From Streptomyces reniochalinae (lineage in GTDB: Bacteria > Actinomycetota > Actinomycetes > Streptomycetales > Streptomycetaceae), in the NCBI RefSeq assembly GCF_003323735.1, contig NZ_QOIM01000030.1, positions 1 to 64,000 on the forward strand: 64,000 nt of DNA. Reading direction: 5' to 3'. Below the pieces are notes generated by a model. The model made no database searches. It had not been told where the DNA came from and was given only the letters and a program-made list of their open reading frames with translations. Below are positions 16,497-27,508 of the stretch, in pieces. The first letter of the stretch is position 1. Each line of letters opens with the position of its first letter. The position numbers were made by a program, and so were the translations under genes.

Positions 16497-17144
16497 ATGA
16501 GCACCATTGACATCCTTTCGCCGGCCGGCGAGAAGACCGGGACCGTCGAGCTCCCCGCGGAGATCTTCGACACGCAGGTCAGCGTTCCGCTGATCCACCA
16601 GGTCGTCGTCGCCCAGCTGGCCGCTGCCCGCCAGGGCACGCACAAGACCAAGACGCGCGGCGAGGTCCGCGGCGGCGGCAAGAAGCCGTACCGCCAGAAG
16701 GGCACAGGCCGCGCCCGCCAGGGTTCGACCCGCGCTCCGCAGTTCGCCGGCGGTGGCGTCGTGCACGGTCCCGTCCCGCGGGACTACGCGCAGCGGACCC
16801 CGAAGAAGATGAAGGCCGCCGCGCTGCGCGGTGCGCTCTCCGACCGGGCCCGCCACAGCCGCGTCCACGTCGTCTCCGGCGTGGTCGACAGCGAGGTCTC
16901 CACCAAGGCGGCCAAGACGCTGCTGGGCAAGGTCAGCGAGCGCAAGCACGTGCTGCTCGTCGCCGAGCGCAGTGACGAGCAGACCTGGCTGTCCGCCCGC
17001 AACCTGCCCCAGGTGCACATCCTGGAGCCGGGCCAGCTCAACACCTACGACGTGCTCGTCTCCGACGACGTGGTCTTCACCAAGGCCGCGCTGGAGTCCT
17101 TCGTTGCTGGCCCGAAGGCCCACACCGAAGGGAGCGACGCCTGA
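16497..17144 (+). CDS. rplD: Ribosomal protein L4
   Basis: A 215-residue protein lining the exit tunnel. The tunnel loop [19 protein letters not shown] is intact, so no macrolide-resistance change is evident. L4 represses the S10 operon in enterobacteria; here the role in regulation is unknown. The ATG at 16497 was chosen because the family begins [15 protein letters not shown]; in-frame codons further upstream lie inside rplC. TGATG junction with rplW. Confidence 0.97.
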   Translation: MSTIDILSPAGEKTGTVELPAEIFDTQVSVPLIHQVVVAQLAAARQGTHKTKTRGEVRGGGKKPYRQKGTGRARQGSTRAPQFAGGGVVHGPVPRDYAQRTPKKMKAAALRGALSDRARHSRVHVVSGVVDSEVSTKAAKTLLGKVSERKHVLLVAERSDEQTWLSARNLPQVHILEPGQLNTYDVLVSDDVVFTKAALESFVAGPKAHTEGSDA

Positions 17145-17566
17145 TGGCTACGCGACACCCGAGCATCGCCTCCAAGGCAGCGAAGGCCGCGAAGGCCGCC
17201 CGCGTCGCCAAGGCCGCCCGTCGTGCGGCCGAGGGCCCGGGCGAGCTCGCGCCGGCCGAGCCGAGCAAGACGTTCTCCGACCCGCGCGACCTGCTGCTGC
17301 GGCCGGTCGTCTCGGAGAAGAGCTACGCGCTGCTGGACGAGAACAAGTACACGTTCATCGTCGACCCGCGGGCGAACAAGACCCAGATCAAGCAGGCCAT
17401 CGAAGAGGTCTTCTCGGTCAAGGTCGCCGGCGTCAACACGATCAACCGTCAGGGCAAGCGCAAGCGCACCCGCACCGGTTACGGCAAGCGCGCCGACACC
17501 AAGCGCGCCATCGTGACCCTCGCCGAGGGCGACCGTATCGACATCTTCGGCGGCCCGGCCTCCTGA
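17144..17566 (+). CDS. rplW: Ribosomal protein L23
   Basis: A 140-residue protein that sits at the exit-tunnel rim and docks SRP and trigger factor. The core ([20 protein letters not shown] to [12 protein letters not shown]) is normal, but about 45 residues of Ala/Lys/Arg-rich sequence ([20 protein letters not shown]) precede it. This extension is typical of Streptomyces L23 as I recall and is absent in most bacteria. It overlaps rplD by one base. Confidence 0.97.
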   Translation: MATRHPSIASKAAKAAKAARVAKAARRAAEGPGELAPAEPSKTFSDPRDLLLRPVVSEKSYALLDENKYTFIVDPRANKTQIKQAIEEVFSVKVAGVNTINRQGKRKRTRTGYGKRADTKRAIVTLAEGDRIDIFGGPAS

Positions 17567-17613
17567 CGGAGGCGGGGACGTTCTGAAGTCCGGAATATTC
17601 CGAGGACTGAGAA

Positions 17614-18450
17614 ATGGGTATCCGCAAGTACAAGCCGACGACTCCTGGCCGTCGTGGCGCCAGCGTCGCCGACTTCGTCGAGATCACGCGGGACACGCCG
17701 GAGAAGTCGCTGGTCCGCCCGCTGCACAGCAAGGGCGGCCGTAACAACGCCGGCCGTGTGACCGCACGCCACCAGGGTGGTGGCCACAAGCGCGCCTACC
17801 GCGTGATCGACTTCCGTCGGCACGACAAGGACGGCGTGCCGGCGAAGGTCGCGCACATCGAGTACGACCCGAACCGCACCGCGCGCATCGCGCTGCTGCA
17901 CTACGTGGACGGCGAGAAGCGCTACATCCTCGCCCCCCGCGGCGTCCAGCAGGGCGACCGGATCGAGAACGGCCAGGGCGCCGACATCAAGCCGGGCAAC
18001 AACCTGCCGCTGCGCTACATCCCGGTCGGTACGACGATCCACGCGATCGAGCTGAACCCGGGTGGCGGCGCCAAGTTCGCGCGCTCCGCCGGTGCTTCGG
18101 TGCAGTTGCTGGCGAAGGAGGGCCGCATGGCCCACCTGCGCATGCCGTCCGGTGAGATCCGCCTGGTCGACGCCCGCTGCCGCGCCACTGTCGGCGAGGT
18201 CGGCAACGCCGAGCAGTCGAACATCAACTGGGGCAAGGCCGGCCGTATGCGGTGGAAGGGCGTCCGCCCGACCGTCCGCGGTGTGGTCATGAACCCGATC
18301 GACCACCCGCACGGTGGTGGTGAGGGTCGTACCTCCGGTGGCCGCCACCCGGTCTCGCCGTGGGGTCAGAAGGAGGGCCGTACGCGCTCGCCGAAGAAGG
18401 CCAGCAACAAGTACATCGTCCGCCGCCGCAAGACGAACAAGAAGCGCTAG
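17614..18450 (+). CDS. rplB: Ribosomal protein L2
   Basis: A 278-residue 50S protein essential for subunit association and peptidyl transfer. The C-terminal signature [18 protein letters not shown] with the conserved histidine is present, and the Lys/Arg-rich tail [12 protein letters not shown] ends the protein. GAGG precedes the ATG by nine bases. Confidence 0.98.
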   Translation: MGIRKYKPTTPGRRGASVADFVEITRDTPEKSLVRPLHSKGGRNNAGRVTARHQGGGHKRAYRVIDFRRHDKDGVPAKVAHIEYDPNRTARIALLHYVDGEKRYILAPRGVQQGDRIENGQGADIKPGNNLPLRYIPVGTTIHAIELNPGGGAKFARSAGASVQLLAKEGRMAHLRMPSGEIRLVDARCRATVGEVGNAEQSNINWGKAGRMRWKGVRPTVRGVVMNPIDHPHGGGEGRTSGGRHPVSPWGQKEGRTRSPKKASNKYIVRRRKTNKKR

Positions 18451-18464
18451 GAGGCGGGTTTTAG

Positions 18465-18746
18465 ATGCCGCGCAGTCTCAAGAAGGGGCCCTTCGTCGAC
18501 GACCACCTCGCCAAGAAGGTGGACGGCCAGAACGACGCGGGCACCAAGAACGTCATCAAGACCTGGTCTCGCCGCTCGATGATCGTCCCGGCGATGCTGG
18601 GCCACACGATCGCGGTGCACGACGGCCGCAAGCACGTCCCGGTGTTCGTCACCGAGTCGATGGTCGGCCACAAGCTCGGCGAGTTCGCGCCGACCCGCAC
18701 CTTCCGCGGCCACGTCAAGGACGACCGCAAGTCGCGTCGTCGTTGA
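18465..18746 (+). CDS. rpsS: Ribosomal protein S19
   Basis: A 93-residue 30S head protein ([20 protein letters not shown]) with the full core [20 protein letters not shown] and tail [11 protein letters not shown] that contacts tRNA at the A site. Preceded by AGGAGG 11 bases before the ATG. Confidence 0.98.
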   Translation: MPRSLKKGPFVDDHLAKKVDGQNDAGTKNVIKTWSRRSMIVPAMLGHTIAVHDGRKHVPVFVTESMVGHKLGEFAPTRTFRGHVKDDRKSRRR

Positions 18747-18789
18747 CGGGCGGGGTGTGTAGATCATGACTGACACCGAAGGGACAACC

Positions 18790-19137
18790 ATGGAAGCCAG
18801 GGCCTCCGCGCGCTATGTGCGCGTCACGCCCATGAAGGCCCGCCGGGTGGTGGACCTTGTCCGTGGCCTCGACGCCACGGAGGCTCAGGCGGTCCTGCGT
18901 TTCGCCCCGCAGGCCGCCAGCGTGCCGGTCGGCAAGGTGCTGGACAGCGCCATCGCCAACGCCGCGCACAACTACGACCACACGGACGCCGACAGCCTCT
19001 ACATCTCCGAGGCCTACGTCGACGAGGGCCCGACCCTGAAGCGGTTCCGGCCGCGCGCCCAGGGCCGTGCCTACCGGATCCGTAAGCGGACGAGCCACAT
19101 CACCGTGGTCGTGAGCAGCAAGGAAGGAACCCGGTAA
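18790..19137 (+). CDS. rplV: Ribosomal protein L22
   Basis: A 115-residue tunnel protein with the beta-hairpin [20 protein letters not shown]. The ATG at 18790 ([12 protein letters not shown]) is chosen over an in-frame ATG at 18766, because family members start there and AAGGGAC lies in front. The stop overlaps the rpsC start (TAATG). Confidence 0.96.
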   Translation: MEARASARYVRVTPMKARRVVDLVRGLDATEAQAVLRFAPQAASVPVGKVLDSAIANAAHNYDHTDADSLYISEAYVDEGPTLKRFRPRAQGRAYRIRKRTSHITVVVSSKEGTR

Positions 19138-19961
19138 TGGGCCAGAAGGTAAACCCGCACGGGTTCCGGCTCGGTGTCACCACCGACTTCAAGTCGCGCT
19201 GGTACGCCGACAAGCTCTACAAGGACTACGTCAAGGAAGACGTCGCGATCCGCCGCATGCTCACGCAGGGCATGGAGCGGGCCGGCATCTCCAAGGTGGA
19301 GATCGAGCGCACGCGTGACCGCGTCCGCGTCGACGTCCACACCGCCCGTCCCGGCATCGTCATCGGCCGCCGCGGCGCCGAGGCCGACCGCCTGCGCGGC
19401 AACCTGGAGAAGCTGACCGGCAAGCAGATCCAGTTCAACATCCTCGAGGTGAAGAACCCCGAGACGGACGCGCAGCTCGTGGCCCAGGCGGTCGCCGAGC
19501 AGCTGTCCTCCCGGGTCTCCTTCCGCCGCGCCATGCGCAAGAGCATGCAGACGGCGATGAAGGCCGGTGCCAAGGGCATCAAGATCCAGTGCGGCGGCCG
19601 TCTCGGCGGTGCCGAGATGTCGCGCTCGGAGTTCTACCGCGAGGGCCGGGTGCCGCTGCACACCCTGCGCGCCAACGTCGACTACGGCTTCTTCGAGGCC
19701 AAGACGACCTTCGGCCGCATCGGTGTGAAGGTGTGGATCTACAAGGGCGATGTCAAGAACATCTCCGAGGTCCGCGCCGAGAACGCCGCTGCCCGTGCCG
19801 GCAACCGCCCCTCGCGCGGCGGTAACGACCGTCCCCGTCGGGGCGGCGAGCGTCGCGGCCGCAAGCCGCAGCAGAACCAGCAGGCCGAGGCTCCCAAGGC
19901 GGAGTCCGTGGCGCCCGCCGGTGCTGCCGCCGAGCCGAGCGCTTCTGGAAAGGAGAGCTGA
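19137..19961 (+). CDS. rpsC: Ribosomal protein S3
   Basis: A 274-residue mRNA-entry protein. The KH domain loop [16 protein letters not shown] carries the GxxG motif. Residues beyond about 215 form an Arg/Gly/Ala-rich low-complexity tail ([20 protein letters not shown]), longer than in enterobacteria and usual for actinobacteria. Coupled to rplV by overlap. Confidence 0.98.
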   Translation: MGQKVNPHGFRLGVTTDFKSRWYADKLYKDYVKEDVAIRRMLTQGMERAGISKVEIERTRDRVRVDVHTARPGIVIGRRGAEADRLRGNLEKLTGKQIQFNILEVKNPETDAQLVAQAVAEQLSSRVSFRRAMRKSMQTAMKAGAKGIKIQCGGRLGGAEMSRSEFYREGRVPLHTLRANVDYGFFEAKTTFGRIGVKVWIYKGDVKNISEVRAENAAARAGNRPSRGGNDRPRRGGERRGRKPQQNQQAEAPKAESVAPAGAAAEPSASGKES

Positions 19962-19964
19962 CCC

Positions 19965-20384
19965 ATGCTGATCCCGCGCAGGGTCAAGCACCGCAAGCAG
20001 CACCACCCGAAGCGCACCGGCATGGCCAAGGGTGGCACCGAGGTTGCTTTCGGTGAGTACGGCATCCAGGCCGTCACCGCCGCGTACGTGACGAACCGGC
20101 AGATCGAGGCAGCTCGTATCTCCATGACGCGTCACATCAAGCGTGGCGGCAAGGTCTGGATCAACATCTACCCGGACCGCCCGCTCACCAAGAAGCCCGC
20201 CGAGACCCGCATGGGTTCGGGTAAGGGTTCGCCGGAGTGGTGGGTCGCGAACGTCAAGCCTGGTCGCGTGATGTTCGAGCTGTCCTACCCGAACGAGAAG
20301 ATTGCCAAGGAGGCGCTCACCCGCGCCGCCCACAAGCTTCCGATGAAGTGCCGCATCGTGCGGCGCGAGGCAGGTGACGCGTGA
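19965..20384 (+). CDS. rplP: Ribosomal protein L16
   Basis: A 139-residue 50S protein near the A-site tRNA elbow ([40 protein letters not shown] motif visible as [20 protein letters not shown]). It follows rpsC by three bases and overlaps rpmC (GTGATG junction). AAGGAGAG lies nine bases upstream. Confidence 0.98.
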   Translation: MLIPRRVKHRKQHHPKRTGMAKGGTEVAFGEYGIQAVTAAYVTNRQIEAARISMTRHIKRGGKVWINIYPDRPLTKKPAETRMGSGKGSPEWWVANVKPGRVMFELSYPNEKIAKEALTRAAHKLPMKCRIVRREAGDA

Positions 20385-20608
20385 TGGCGGCCGGAACCAA
20401 GGCGTCCGAGCTGCGTGAGCTGGGCGACGAGGAGCTTGTGGCCAAGCTCCGCGAAGCCAAGGAAGAGCTGTTCAACCTCCGCTTCCAGGCGGCGACCGGG
20501 CAGCTCGAGAACCACGGCCGGCTCAAGGCCGTCCGCAAGGACATCGCCCGGATCTACACCCTGATGCGTGAGCGCGAGCTGGGCATCGAGACGGTGGAGA
20601 GCGCCTGA
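20384..20608 (+). CDS. rpmC: Ribosomal protein L29
   Basis: A 74-residue two-helix protein ([40 protein letters not shown]) at the tunnel exit. Starts at the ATG whose A is also the last base of the rplP stop. A GTG one codon earlier is possible but not needed. Confidence 0.96.
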   Translation: MAAGTKASELRELGDEELVAKLREAKEELFNLRFQAATGQLENHGRLKAVRKDIARIYTLMRERELGIETVESA

Positions 20609-20895
20609 TGAGCGAGACGAACGTGACTGAGAAGACAGAGCAGCAGCGCGGCTTCCGCAAGACCCGGCAGGGTCTGGTCGTCAGCGACAAGATGGACAAG
20701 ACCGTCGTCGTCGCCGTCGAGGACCGCGTGACGCACGCGCTGTACGGCAAGGTCATCCGCCGTACCAACAAGCTCAAGGCGCACGACGAGCAGAACGCTG
20801 CCGGTGTCGGCGACCGCGTCCTCCTGATGGAGACCCGGCCGCTGTCCGCCACCAAGCGCTGGCGCATCGTCGAGATCCTCGAGAAGGCCAAGTAA
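20608..20895 (+). CDS. rpsQ: Ribosomal protein S17
   Basis: A 95-residue OB-fold protein. The family core begins [20 protein letters not shown], after a short N-terminal stretch rich in Glu/Thr. It ends the S10 operon and overlaps rpmC by one base. Strong stem-loops follow. Confidence 0.97.
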   Translation: MSETNVTEKTEQQRGFRKTRQGLVVSDKMDKTVVVAVEDRVTHALYGKVIRRTNKLKAHDEQNAAGVGDRVLLMETRPLSATKRWRIVEILEKAK

Positions 20896-20897
20896 TT

Positions 20898-20972
20898 CCT
20901 GGGGCTCGTCCCGAGCCCACAGGTCGTTCCGCCAGGCTCGGCAGGGGCCGCCCGATGAGGGGGCCCCTGCCG
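20898..20972 (+). terminator. Twin stem-loops between rpsQ and rplN
   Basis: Stem 1: GGGCTCG-3-CGAGCCC (20902-20918), extended by an outer CCTG/CAGG. Stem 2: CGGCAGGGGCC-12-GGCCCCTGCCG (20939-20972). There is no U-tract, but G/C-rich stems alone commonly terminate in Streptomyces. They separate the S10 and spc blocks and could attenuate or stabilise mRNA. Confidence 0.6.
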
Positions 20973-21000
20973 GGAACCGGCAGACATACAGGAGAGAGAC

Positions 21001-21369
21001 GTGATCCAGCAGGAGTCCCGGCTTCGCGTCGCCGACAACACGGGTGCGAAGGAGATTCTCACCATCCGTGTGCTCGGCGGTTCGGGCCGGCGCTACGCGG
21101 GCGTCGGTGACGTCATTGTCGCTACCGTCAAGGACGCGATCCCCGGTGGGAACGTGAAGAAGGGCGACATCGTCAAGGCGGTCATCGTGCGCACCGTCAA
21201 GGAGCGCCGTCGCCCGGACGGCTCGTACATCCGGTTCGACGAAAACGCCGCCGTCATCCTCAAGAACGACGGCGACCCTCGCGGCACCCGCATCTTCGGC
21301 CCCGTGGGCCGTGAGCTGCGCGAGAAGAAGTTCATGAAGATCATCTCGCTCGCGCCGGAGGTGCTGTGA
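21001..21369 (+). CDS. rplN: Ribosomal protein L14
   Basis: A 122-residue intersubunit-bridge protein ([38 protein letters not shown]). GTG start with AGGAGAG seven bases upstream. First gene of the spc block. Confidence 0.98.
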   Translation: MIQQESRLRVADNTGAKEILTIRVLGGSGRRYAGVGDVIVATVKDAIPGGNVKKGDIVKAVIVRTVKERRRPDGSYIRFDENAAVILKNDGDPRGTRIFGPVGRELREKKFMKIISLAPEVL

Positions 21370-21371
21370 CC

Positions 21372-21695
21372 ATGAAGATCAAGAAGGGCGACCTGGTCCA
21401 GGTCATCACCGGTAAGGACAAGGGCAAGCAGGGCAAGGTCATCAAGGCCATGCCCCGCGAGGACCGCGTCCTGGTCGAGGGTGTCAACCGGGTCAAGAAG
21501 CACACCAAGGCCGGTCAGACGGCTCGCGGTTCGCAGACCGGCGGCATCGTGACGACCGAGGCCCCGATCCACGTCAGCAACGTGCAGCTGGTCGTGGAGG
21601 CGGACGGCAAGAAGGTCGTGACCCGCGTCGGGTACCGCTTCGACGACGAAGGCAACAAGATCCGCGTTGCCAAGCGGACCGGTGAGGACATCTGA
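21372..21695 (+). CDS. rplX: Ribosomal protein L24
   Basis: A 107-residue assembly initiator with the KOW motif [20 protein letters not shown]. The ATG at 21372 is chosen because L24 proteins open with MKIKKGD; a GTG two codons earlier overlaps rplN. The stop overlaps rplE. Confidence 0.97.
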   Translation: MKIKKGDLVQVITGKDKGKQGKVIKAMPREDRVLVEGVNRVKKHTKAGQTARGSQTGGIVTTEAPIHVSNVQLVVEADGKKVVTRVGYRFDDEGNKIRVAKRTGEDI

Positions 21696-22258
21696 TGACT
21701 GCCACCACCACGCAGGCCCCGCGCCTGAAGCAGCGCTACCGCGAAGAGATCCAGGGCAAGCTGCAGGAGCAGTTCTCCTACGAGAACGTCATGCAGATCC
21801 CCGGCCTGACCAAGATCGTGGTCAACATGGGTGTGGGCGACGCCGCCCGCGACTCCAAGCTGATCGAGGGTGCCATCAAGGACCTCGCCACGATCACCGG
21901 CCAGAAGCCGGCCGTCACCAAGGCCCGCAAGTCCATCGCGCAGTTCAAGCTGCGTGAGGGCCAGCCGATCGGCGCCCACGTGACGCTGCGCGGCGACCGG
22001 ATGTGGGAGTTCCTGGACCGCCTGCTGTCCCTCGCACTGCCGCGCATCCGCGACTTCCGCGGTCTGTCGCCCAAGCAGTTCGACGGGCGAGGCAACTACA
22101 CCTTCGGTCTCACGGAGCAGGTCATGTTCCACGAGATCGACCAGGACAAGATCGACCGGGTCCGGGGCATGGACATCACCGTGGTCACCACGGCGACCAG
22201 CGACGACGAGGGTCGTGCCCTGCTTCGTCACCTCGGCTTCCCGTTCAAGGAGAACTGA
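21695..22258 (+). CDS. rplE: Ribosomal protein L5
   Basis: A 187-residue central-protuberance protein binding 5S rRNA ([31 protein letters not shown] motif visible as [20 protein letters not shown]; ends FPFKEN). TGATG overlap with rplX. Confidence 0.98.
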   Translation: MTATTTQAPRLKQRYREEIQGKLQEQFSYENVMQIPGLTKIVVNMGVGDAARDSKLIEGAIKDLATITGQKPAVTKARKSIAQFKLREGQPIGAHVTLRGDRMWEFLDRLLSLALPRIRDFRGLSPKQFDGRGNYTFGLTEQVMFHEIDQDKIDRVRGMDITVVTTATSDDEGRALLRHLGFPFKEN

Positions 22259-22260
22259 CC

Positions 22261-22446
22261 ATGGCGAAGAAGGCTCTGATCTCCAAGGCCAGCCGCAAGC
22301 CGAAGTTCTCGGTGCGTGCCTACACGCGCTGCCAGCGCTGCGGCCGTCCCCACTCCGTGTACCGCAAGTTCGGCCTGTGCCGTGTGTGCCTCCGTGAGAT
22401 GGCGCACCGCGGCGAGCTGCCGGGCGTGACCAAGAGCTCCTGGTAA
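22261..22446 (+). CDS. rpsN: Ribosomal protein S14, zinc-binding type
   Basis: A 61-residue short S14 (type Z). Four zinc ligands are intact: Cys24 and Cys27 (RCQRCG), Cys40 and Cys43 (LCRVCL). Many actinobacteria also encode a longer, cysteine-free paralogue elsewhere, expressed when zinc is scarce. AAGGAG lies five bases before the ATG; it follows rplE by two bases. Confidence 0.97.
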   Translation: MAKKALISKASRKPKFSVRAYTRCQRCGRPHSVYRKFGLCRVCLREMAHRGELPGVTKSSW

Positions 22447-22520
22447 CCCTTTCGGGTAACTCCGGGATCTCTCGGTAAGCTGAACAGTCGCTTACTACGC
22501 CGTAGGTCCCCCGCGACGCA

Positions 22521-22556
22521 CCCGTCCCGTCGTCGGCCGTCAGGCCGGCGGACGGG
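22521..22556 (+). promoter_or_regulatory. Stem-loop between rpsN and rpsH
   Basis: An outer stem CCCGTCC/GGACGGG encloses GTCGGCC-4-GGCCGGC. It lies in the only long gap of the spc block (22447-22610) and 55 bases before rpsH. In E. coli S8 regulates spc near rplE; no S8-site resemblance is claimed here. Confidence 0.5.
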
Positions 22557-22610
22557 GAGAGGGACGACGCAGACAGGGAAACCCCGGCGAGAGAGGCCGA
22601 AGGCCATCAC

Positions 22611-23009
22611 ATGACCATGACCGATCCCATCGCAGACATGCTCACGCGTCTGCGGAACGCGAACTCGGCGTACCACGACTCCGTCGAGATGCCGCACAGC
22701 AAGATCAAGTCGCACATCGCGGAGATCCTCCAGCAGGAGGGCTTCATCACCGGTTGGAAGACCGAGGACGCCAGGGTCGGCAAGAGCCTGGTGCTCGAGC
22801 TGAAGTTCGGCCCGAACCGCGAGCGCTCGATCGCCGGCATCAAGCGGATCTCGAAGCCGGGTCTGCGGGTCTACGCAAAGTCCACCAACCTGCCGAAGGT
22901 GCTCGGCGGCCTCGGCGTGGCGATCATCTCCACGTCGCACGGTCTCCTCACCGACAAGCAGGCCAGCAAGAAGGGTGTGGGCGGGGAAGTCCTCGCCTAC
23001 GTCTGGTAA
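22611..23009 (+). CDS. rpsH: Ribosomal protein S8
   Basis: A 132-residue protein that nucleates the 30S platform and in E. coli is a translational repressor ([37 protein letters not shown] is the RNA-binding end). Two ATGs two codons apart are possible; the first is taken because MTMTDP is the usual actinobacterial start. Confidence 0.97.
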   Translation: MTMTDPIADMLTRLRNANSAYHDSVEMPHSKIKSHIAEILQQEGFITGWKTEDARVGKSLVLELKFGPNRERSIAGIKRISKPGLRVYAKSTNLPKVLGGLGVAIISTSHGLLTDKQASKKGVGGEVLAYVW

Positions 23010-23032
23010 CGGAAGGGAACGGAGGTAAAGCC

Positions 23033-23572
23033 ATGTCGCGAATCGGCAAGCTCCCCATCCAGGTTCCCGCCGGTGTGGACGTCACCATCGATGGCCAGAC
23101 GGTCGCGGTGAAGGGCCCCAAGGGCTCCCTCGCGCACACCGTCGCCACGCCCATCGAGATCGCCAAGGGCGAGGACGGCGCGCTCGTCGTCACCCGTCCG
23201 AACGACGAGAGCCGGAACAGGGCCCTGCACGGTCTGTCCCGCACGCTGGTGGCGAACATGATCACTGGCGTGACCCAGGGATTCAGCAAGGACCTTGAAA
23301 TCAGCGGTGTCGGCTACCGCGTCCAGGCCAAGGGCTCCAACCTGGAGTTCTCGCTGGGCTACAGCCACCCGATCCTGGTGGAGGCCCCGGAAGGGATCTC
23401 CTTCAAGGTCGACACCCCGACCAAGTTCACGGTCGAGGGCATCGACAAGCAGCGGGTCGGCGAGGTCGCCGCGAAGATCCGCAAGCTGCGCAAGCCCGAC
23501 CCCTACAAGGCCAAGGGCGTGAAGTACGCGGGCGAGGTCATCCGCCGCAAGGTCGGAAAGGCTGGTAAGTAA
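23033..23572 (+). CDS. rplF: Ribosomal protein L6
   Basis: A 179-residue two-domain protein near the GTPase centre ([40 protein letters not shown]). GGAGG lies nine bases before the ATG at 23033, which decides the start within a longer open frame. Confidence 0.98.
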   Translation: MSRIGKLPIQVPAGVDVTIDGQTVAVKGPKGSLAHTVATPIEIAKGEDGALVVTRPNDESRNRALHGLSRTLVANMITGVTQGFSKDLEISGVGYRVQAKGSNLEFSLGYSHPILVEAPEGISFKVDTPTKFTVEGIDKQRVGEVAAKIRKLRKPDPYKAKGVKYAGEVIRRKVGKAGK

Positions 23573-23575
23573 GCC

Positions 23576-23959
23576 ATGGCATACGGCGTGAAGATCGCCA
23601 AGGGCGACGCCTACAAGCGTGCCGCCGCCAAGCGCCGTCACATCCGCATCCGCAAGAAGGTCTCGGGCACTTCCGAGCGCCCCCGTCTTGTGGTGACGCG
23701 CACCAACCGCGGGATCACCGCCCAGGTCATCGACGACATCGCGGGCCACACGCTGGCCTCGGCGTCGCACCTGGACGGCACCGTCCGCGGTGGTGAGGGT
23801 GACAAGAGCGCCCAGGCCCAGCAGGTCGGGGCCCTGGTCGCCGAGCGCGCCAAGGCCGCGGGGGTCGAGACTGTGGTGTTCGACCGCGGTGGTAACAAGT
23901 ACGCAGGGCGGATTGCCGCTCTGGCTGACGCCGCCCGCGAGGCCGGGCTCAGGTTCTGA
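23576..23959 (+). CDS. rplR: Ribosomal protein L18
   Basis: A 127-residue 5S rRNA-binding protein ([48 protein letters not shown] end). Starts three bases after the rplF stop; likely coupled. Confidence 0.98.
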   Translation: MAYGVKIAKGDAYKRAAAKRRHIRIRKKVSGTSERPRLVVTRTNRGITAQVIDDIAGHTLASASHLDGTVRGGEGDKSAQAQQVGALVAERAKAAGVETVVFDRGGNKYAGRIAALADAAREAGLRF

Positions 23960-24003
23960 GCCCCGGTTCCGTGAGCTAGCGGACAAAGAGAGAGGTAATT
24001 CCA

Positions 24004-24605
<602 letters not shown>

Positions 24606-24606
<1 letters not shown>

Positions 24607-24788
24607 TGGCTCGCCTGAAGATCACGCAGACGCGTTCCGTCATCGGGACCAAGCAGAACCACCGTGACACGCTGCGGACCCTCGGTCTCAAGCGCGTCAA
24701 CGATGTGGCCGTCCGCGAGGCCAGCGACGTCGTGCGCGGGCAGGTGCACACCGTGCGCCACCTCGTGACGGTCGAGGAGGTCGACTGA
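24606..24788 (+). CDS. rpmD: Ribosomal protein L30
   Basis: A 60-residue protein ([32 protein letters not shown]). Starts at the TAATG junction with rpsE. Full family length. Confidence 0.97.
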
Positions 24789-24789
24789 C

Positions 24790-25242
24790 ATGGGTGACAA
24801 CCCGCTGAAGGTCCACAACCTCCGTCCGGCCCCCGGGGCCAAGACCGCCAAGACCCGTGTGGGTCGCGGTGAGGCCTCCAAGGGCAAGACGGCGGGCCGT
24901 GGCACCAAGGGCACCAAGGCCCGGTACCAGGTTCCGGAGCGCTTCGAGGGCGGGCAGATGCCGCTGGTCATGCGGCTGCCCAAGCTCAAGGGCTTCAACA
25001 ACCCGGCGCACAAGCAGTTCCAGGTCGTGAACCTGGACAAGCTGGCCGCCCTCTACCCCCAGGGTGGGGAGGTCACGGTGGCCGACCTGGTCGCCAAGGG
25101 CGCCGTACGCAAGAACGAGCTGGTCAAGGTGCTCGGCTCCGGCGACATCTCGGTGGCGCTGACGGTGACCGTCGACAAGGTCTCCGGCTCCGCCAAGGAG
25201 AAGATCACCGCCGCCGGCGGCACCGTCACCGAACTCATCTGA
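24790..25242 (+). CDS. rplO: Ribosomal protein L15
   Basis: A 150-residue late-assembly protein ([20 protein letters not shown]; the Gly-rich arm [33 protein letters not shown]). It begins one base after rpmD and ends the spc ribosomal block before a strong hairpin. Confidence 0.98.
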   Translation: MGDNPLKVHNLRPAPGAKTAKTRVGRGEASKGKTAGRGTKGTKARYQVPERFEGGQMPLVMRLPKLKGFNNPAHKQFQVVNLDKLAALYPQGGEVTVADLVAKGAVRKNELVKVLGSGDISVALTVTVDKVSGSAKEKITAAGGTVTELI

Positions 25243-25266
25243 GTTCGTTGACCACGTGAACGACAG

Positions 25267-25297
25267 GCCGGGGATGTCCCAACGGGACATCCCCGGC
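25267..25297 (+). terminator. Terminator between rplO and secY
   Basis: A perfect 14-bp stem, GCCGGGGATGTCCC-3-GGGACATCCCCGGC, starts 25 bases after the rplO stop and is followed by TGGTCGTTTGCC. It should end or attenuate transcription from the spc block, so secY may use its own promoter in the remaining 146 bases, where I see no clear -35/-10. Confidence 0.8.
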
Positions 25298-25443
25298 TGG
25301 TCGTTTGCCCGGCTGCTCTTTCCCGGGCTGGTCGTTTCTACCAGGTGCCGTCGCCGGTAAGGTGGCACCACCGTTGATATCTGTCGATCCTCAAGACCGT
25401 CACCTCTCGCGCACTCAACACCGCGGGGGGCGCAGGAGGCACC

Positions 25444-26757
25444 GTGCTCACCGCGTTCGCCCGGGCGTTCCAGACGCCCGACCTGCGCAAGAAGCTGCTC
25501 TTCACGCTCGGCATCATGGTGCTCTTCCGGATCGGAGCGCACGTCCCGGTGCCGGGCGTCAGCTATGAGAACGTCCAAGCGTGTATGGACGAGGCCAAGG
25601 GCGCGCAGGGGCTCTTCGGCCTGGTCAACATGTTCAGCGGCGGCGCGCTGCTTCAGATCACCATCTTCGCGCTCGGGATCATGCCGTACATCACGGCGAG
25701 CATCATCCTGCAGCTGCTGGTCGTGGTCATCCCGCGGCTCGAGGCCCTGAAGAAGGAAGGGCAGTCGGGCCAGGCGAAGATCACGCAGTACACGCGTTAT
25801 CTGACCGTCGCGCTCGCCATCCTCCAGGCCACCGGCCTCGTCGCCACCGCACGCAGCGGCACCCTTTTCCAGAACTGCAGCGTCGCCAGCCAGATCATCC
25901 CCGACCAGTCGATCTTCACCACCGCCGTGATGGTCATCACCATGACCGCCGGCACCGGCCTGATCATGTGGCTCGGTGAGATCATCACCGACCGCGGCAT
26001 CGGCAACGGCATGTCCATCTTGATGTTCGTCTCCATCGCGGCCGGTTTCCCCGGCGCGCTGTGGGCCATCAAGAAGCAGGGCAAGCTCGCCGACGGCTGG
26101 ATCGAATTCGGCGCCGTCATCATCTGCGGCCTCGCGATGGTCGCCCTCGTGGTCTTCGTGGAACAGGCGCAGCGCCGTATTCCGGTGCAGTACGCGAAGC
26201 GGATGATCGGGCGACGCAGTTACGGCGGAACCTCGACCTACATTCCGCTCAAGGTCAACCAGGCGGGTGTGATTCCCGTCATCTTCGCGTCCTCGCTGCT
26301 CTACATTCCGGCGCTGATCGTGCAGTTCAGCGGCTCGCAGGCAGGCTGGGCACAGTGGATCCAGGCGCATTTCGTCAAGGGTGACCACCCCCTCTACATT
26401 GCGACCTATTTCCTGCTGATCGTCTTCTTCGCCTTCTTCTATGTGGCCATCTCCTTCAACCCCGAAGAAGTGGCCGACAACATGAAGAAGTATGGTGGCT
26501 TCATCCCGGGCATCCGGGCTGGTCGTCCCACCGCGGAGTACCTGAGCTACGTGCTGAACCGCATCACGTGGCCCGGCTCTCTGTACCTGGGTCTGATCGC
26601 ACTGGTGCCGACCGTCGCGCTGATCATGTTCAACGCCAACCAGAACTTCCCGTTCGGCGGAACGAGCATCCTGATCATCGTGGGCGTCGGTCTTGAGACC
26701 GTGAAGCAGATCGAGAGCCAGCTTCAGCAGCGCCATTACGAAGGGTTCCTCCGCTGA
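25444..26757 (+). CDS. secY: Protein translocase subunit SecY
   Basis: A 437-residue, ten-helix membrane channel of the Sec system. The N-terminal FARAFQTPDLRKKLLFTLG, plug/TM2 region MFSGGALLQITIFALGIMPY and cytoplasmic loop RMIGRRSYGGTSTYIPLKVN are intact; it ends QLQQRHYEGFLR. GTG start with GCAGGAG upstream. Its stop overlaps adk. Confidence 0.98.
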   Translation: MLTAFARAFQTPDLRKKLLFTLGIMVLFRIGAHVPVPGVSYENVQACMDEAKGAQGLFGLVNMFSGGALLQITIFALGIMPYITASIILQLLVVVIPRLEALKKEGQSGQAKITQYTRYLTVALAILQATGLVATARSGTLFQNCSVASQIIPDQSIFTTAVMVITMTAGTGLIMWLGEIITDRGIGNGMSILMFVSIAAGFPGALWAIKKQGKLADGWIEFGAVIICGLAMVALVVFVEQAQRRIPVQYAKRMIGRRSYGGTSTYIPLKVNQAGVIPVIFASSLLYIPALIVQFSGSQAGWAQWIQAHFVKGDHPLYIATYFLLIVFFAFFYVAISFNPEEVADNMKKYGGFIPGIRAGRPTAEYLSYVLNRITWPGSLYLGLIALVPTVALIMFNANQNFPFGGTSILIIVGVGLETVKQIESQLQQRHYEGFLR

Positions 26758-27413
26758 TGCGTATCGTCCTCGTCGGACCGCCTGGTGCGGGCAAGGGAAC
26801 ACAGGCCGCCTTCCTCGCGAAGAACCTGGCCATCCCGCACATCGCCACCGGTGATCTCTTCCGCGCCAACATGAGCCAGGGCACCCAGCTCGGCCAGAAG
26901 GCCAAGGAGTACATGAGCGCGGGACAGCTCGTGCCTGACGAGATCACCATCGGCATGGCCAAGGACCGGATGGCGCAGCCGGACGCCGCGAGCGGATTCC
27001 TGCTCGACGGCTTCCCCCGCAACATCGCCCAGGCCAGGGCGCTGGACGGGTACCTGGACGAGACGGACCAGAAGCTGGACGCCGTTCTCGACCTGGAGGT
27101 CCCCGAGGACGAGGTCGTCAAGCGGATCGCCGGTCGGCGCATCTGCCGCAACGACAGCAGCCACGTCTTCCACGTGGAATACAGCGCCCCCAAGACGGAC
27201 GGCGTCTGTGACGTGTGCGGCGGCGAGCTCTACCAGCGCGAGGACGACCGCGAGGAGACCGTCCGCAAGCGGCTCGAGGTCTACCACAGCGAGACCGAGC
27301 CGATCATCGACCACTACAAGGCGCAGGGGCTCGTGACCACGATCCCGGCGCTCGGCGCGGTCGGCGAGGTGACGGAGCGGGCGATGAGCGCGTTGCAGCG
27401 CACTCGCGCCTGA
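26757..27413 (+). CDS. adk: Adenylate kinase
   Basis: A 218-residue enzyme interconverting ATP + AMP and 2 ADP. Walker A is GPPGAGKGTQ; the AMP-binding motif is GFLLDGFPRNIAQA. The long LID has three cysteines (ICRND, then CDVC), so a four-cysteine zinc site is incomplete; the fourth ligand may be the Asp. Starts at the secY stop (TGATG). Confidence 0.97.
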   Translation: MRIVLVGPPGAGKGTQAAFLAKNLAIPHIATGDLFRANMSQGTQLGQKAKEYMSAGQLVPDEITIGMAKDRMAQPDAASGFLLDGFPRNIAQARALDGYLDETDQKLDAVLDLEVPEDEVVKRIAGRRICRNDSSHVFHVEYSAPKTDGVCDVCGGELYQREDDREETVRKRLEVYHSETEPIIDHYKAQGLVTTIPALGAVGEVTERAMSALQRTRA

Positions 27414-27508
27414 CCGTCTCCTGCGAAGCGGCACCTGACGTGGGGGCCGGGCCACACAGCCCGGCCCCCACGCCCATGCCGCCCGCGGGCTGCGGGGGAG
27501 CGCCTGTG

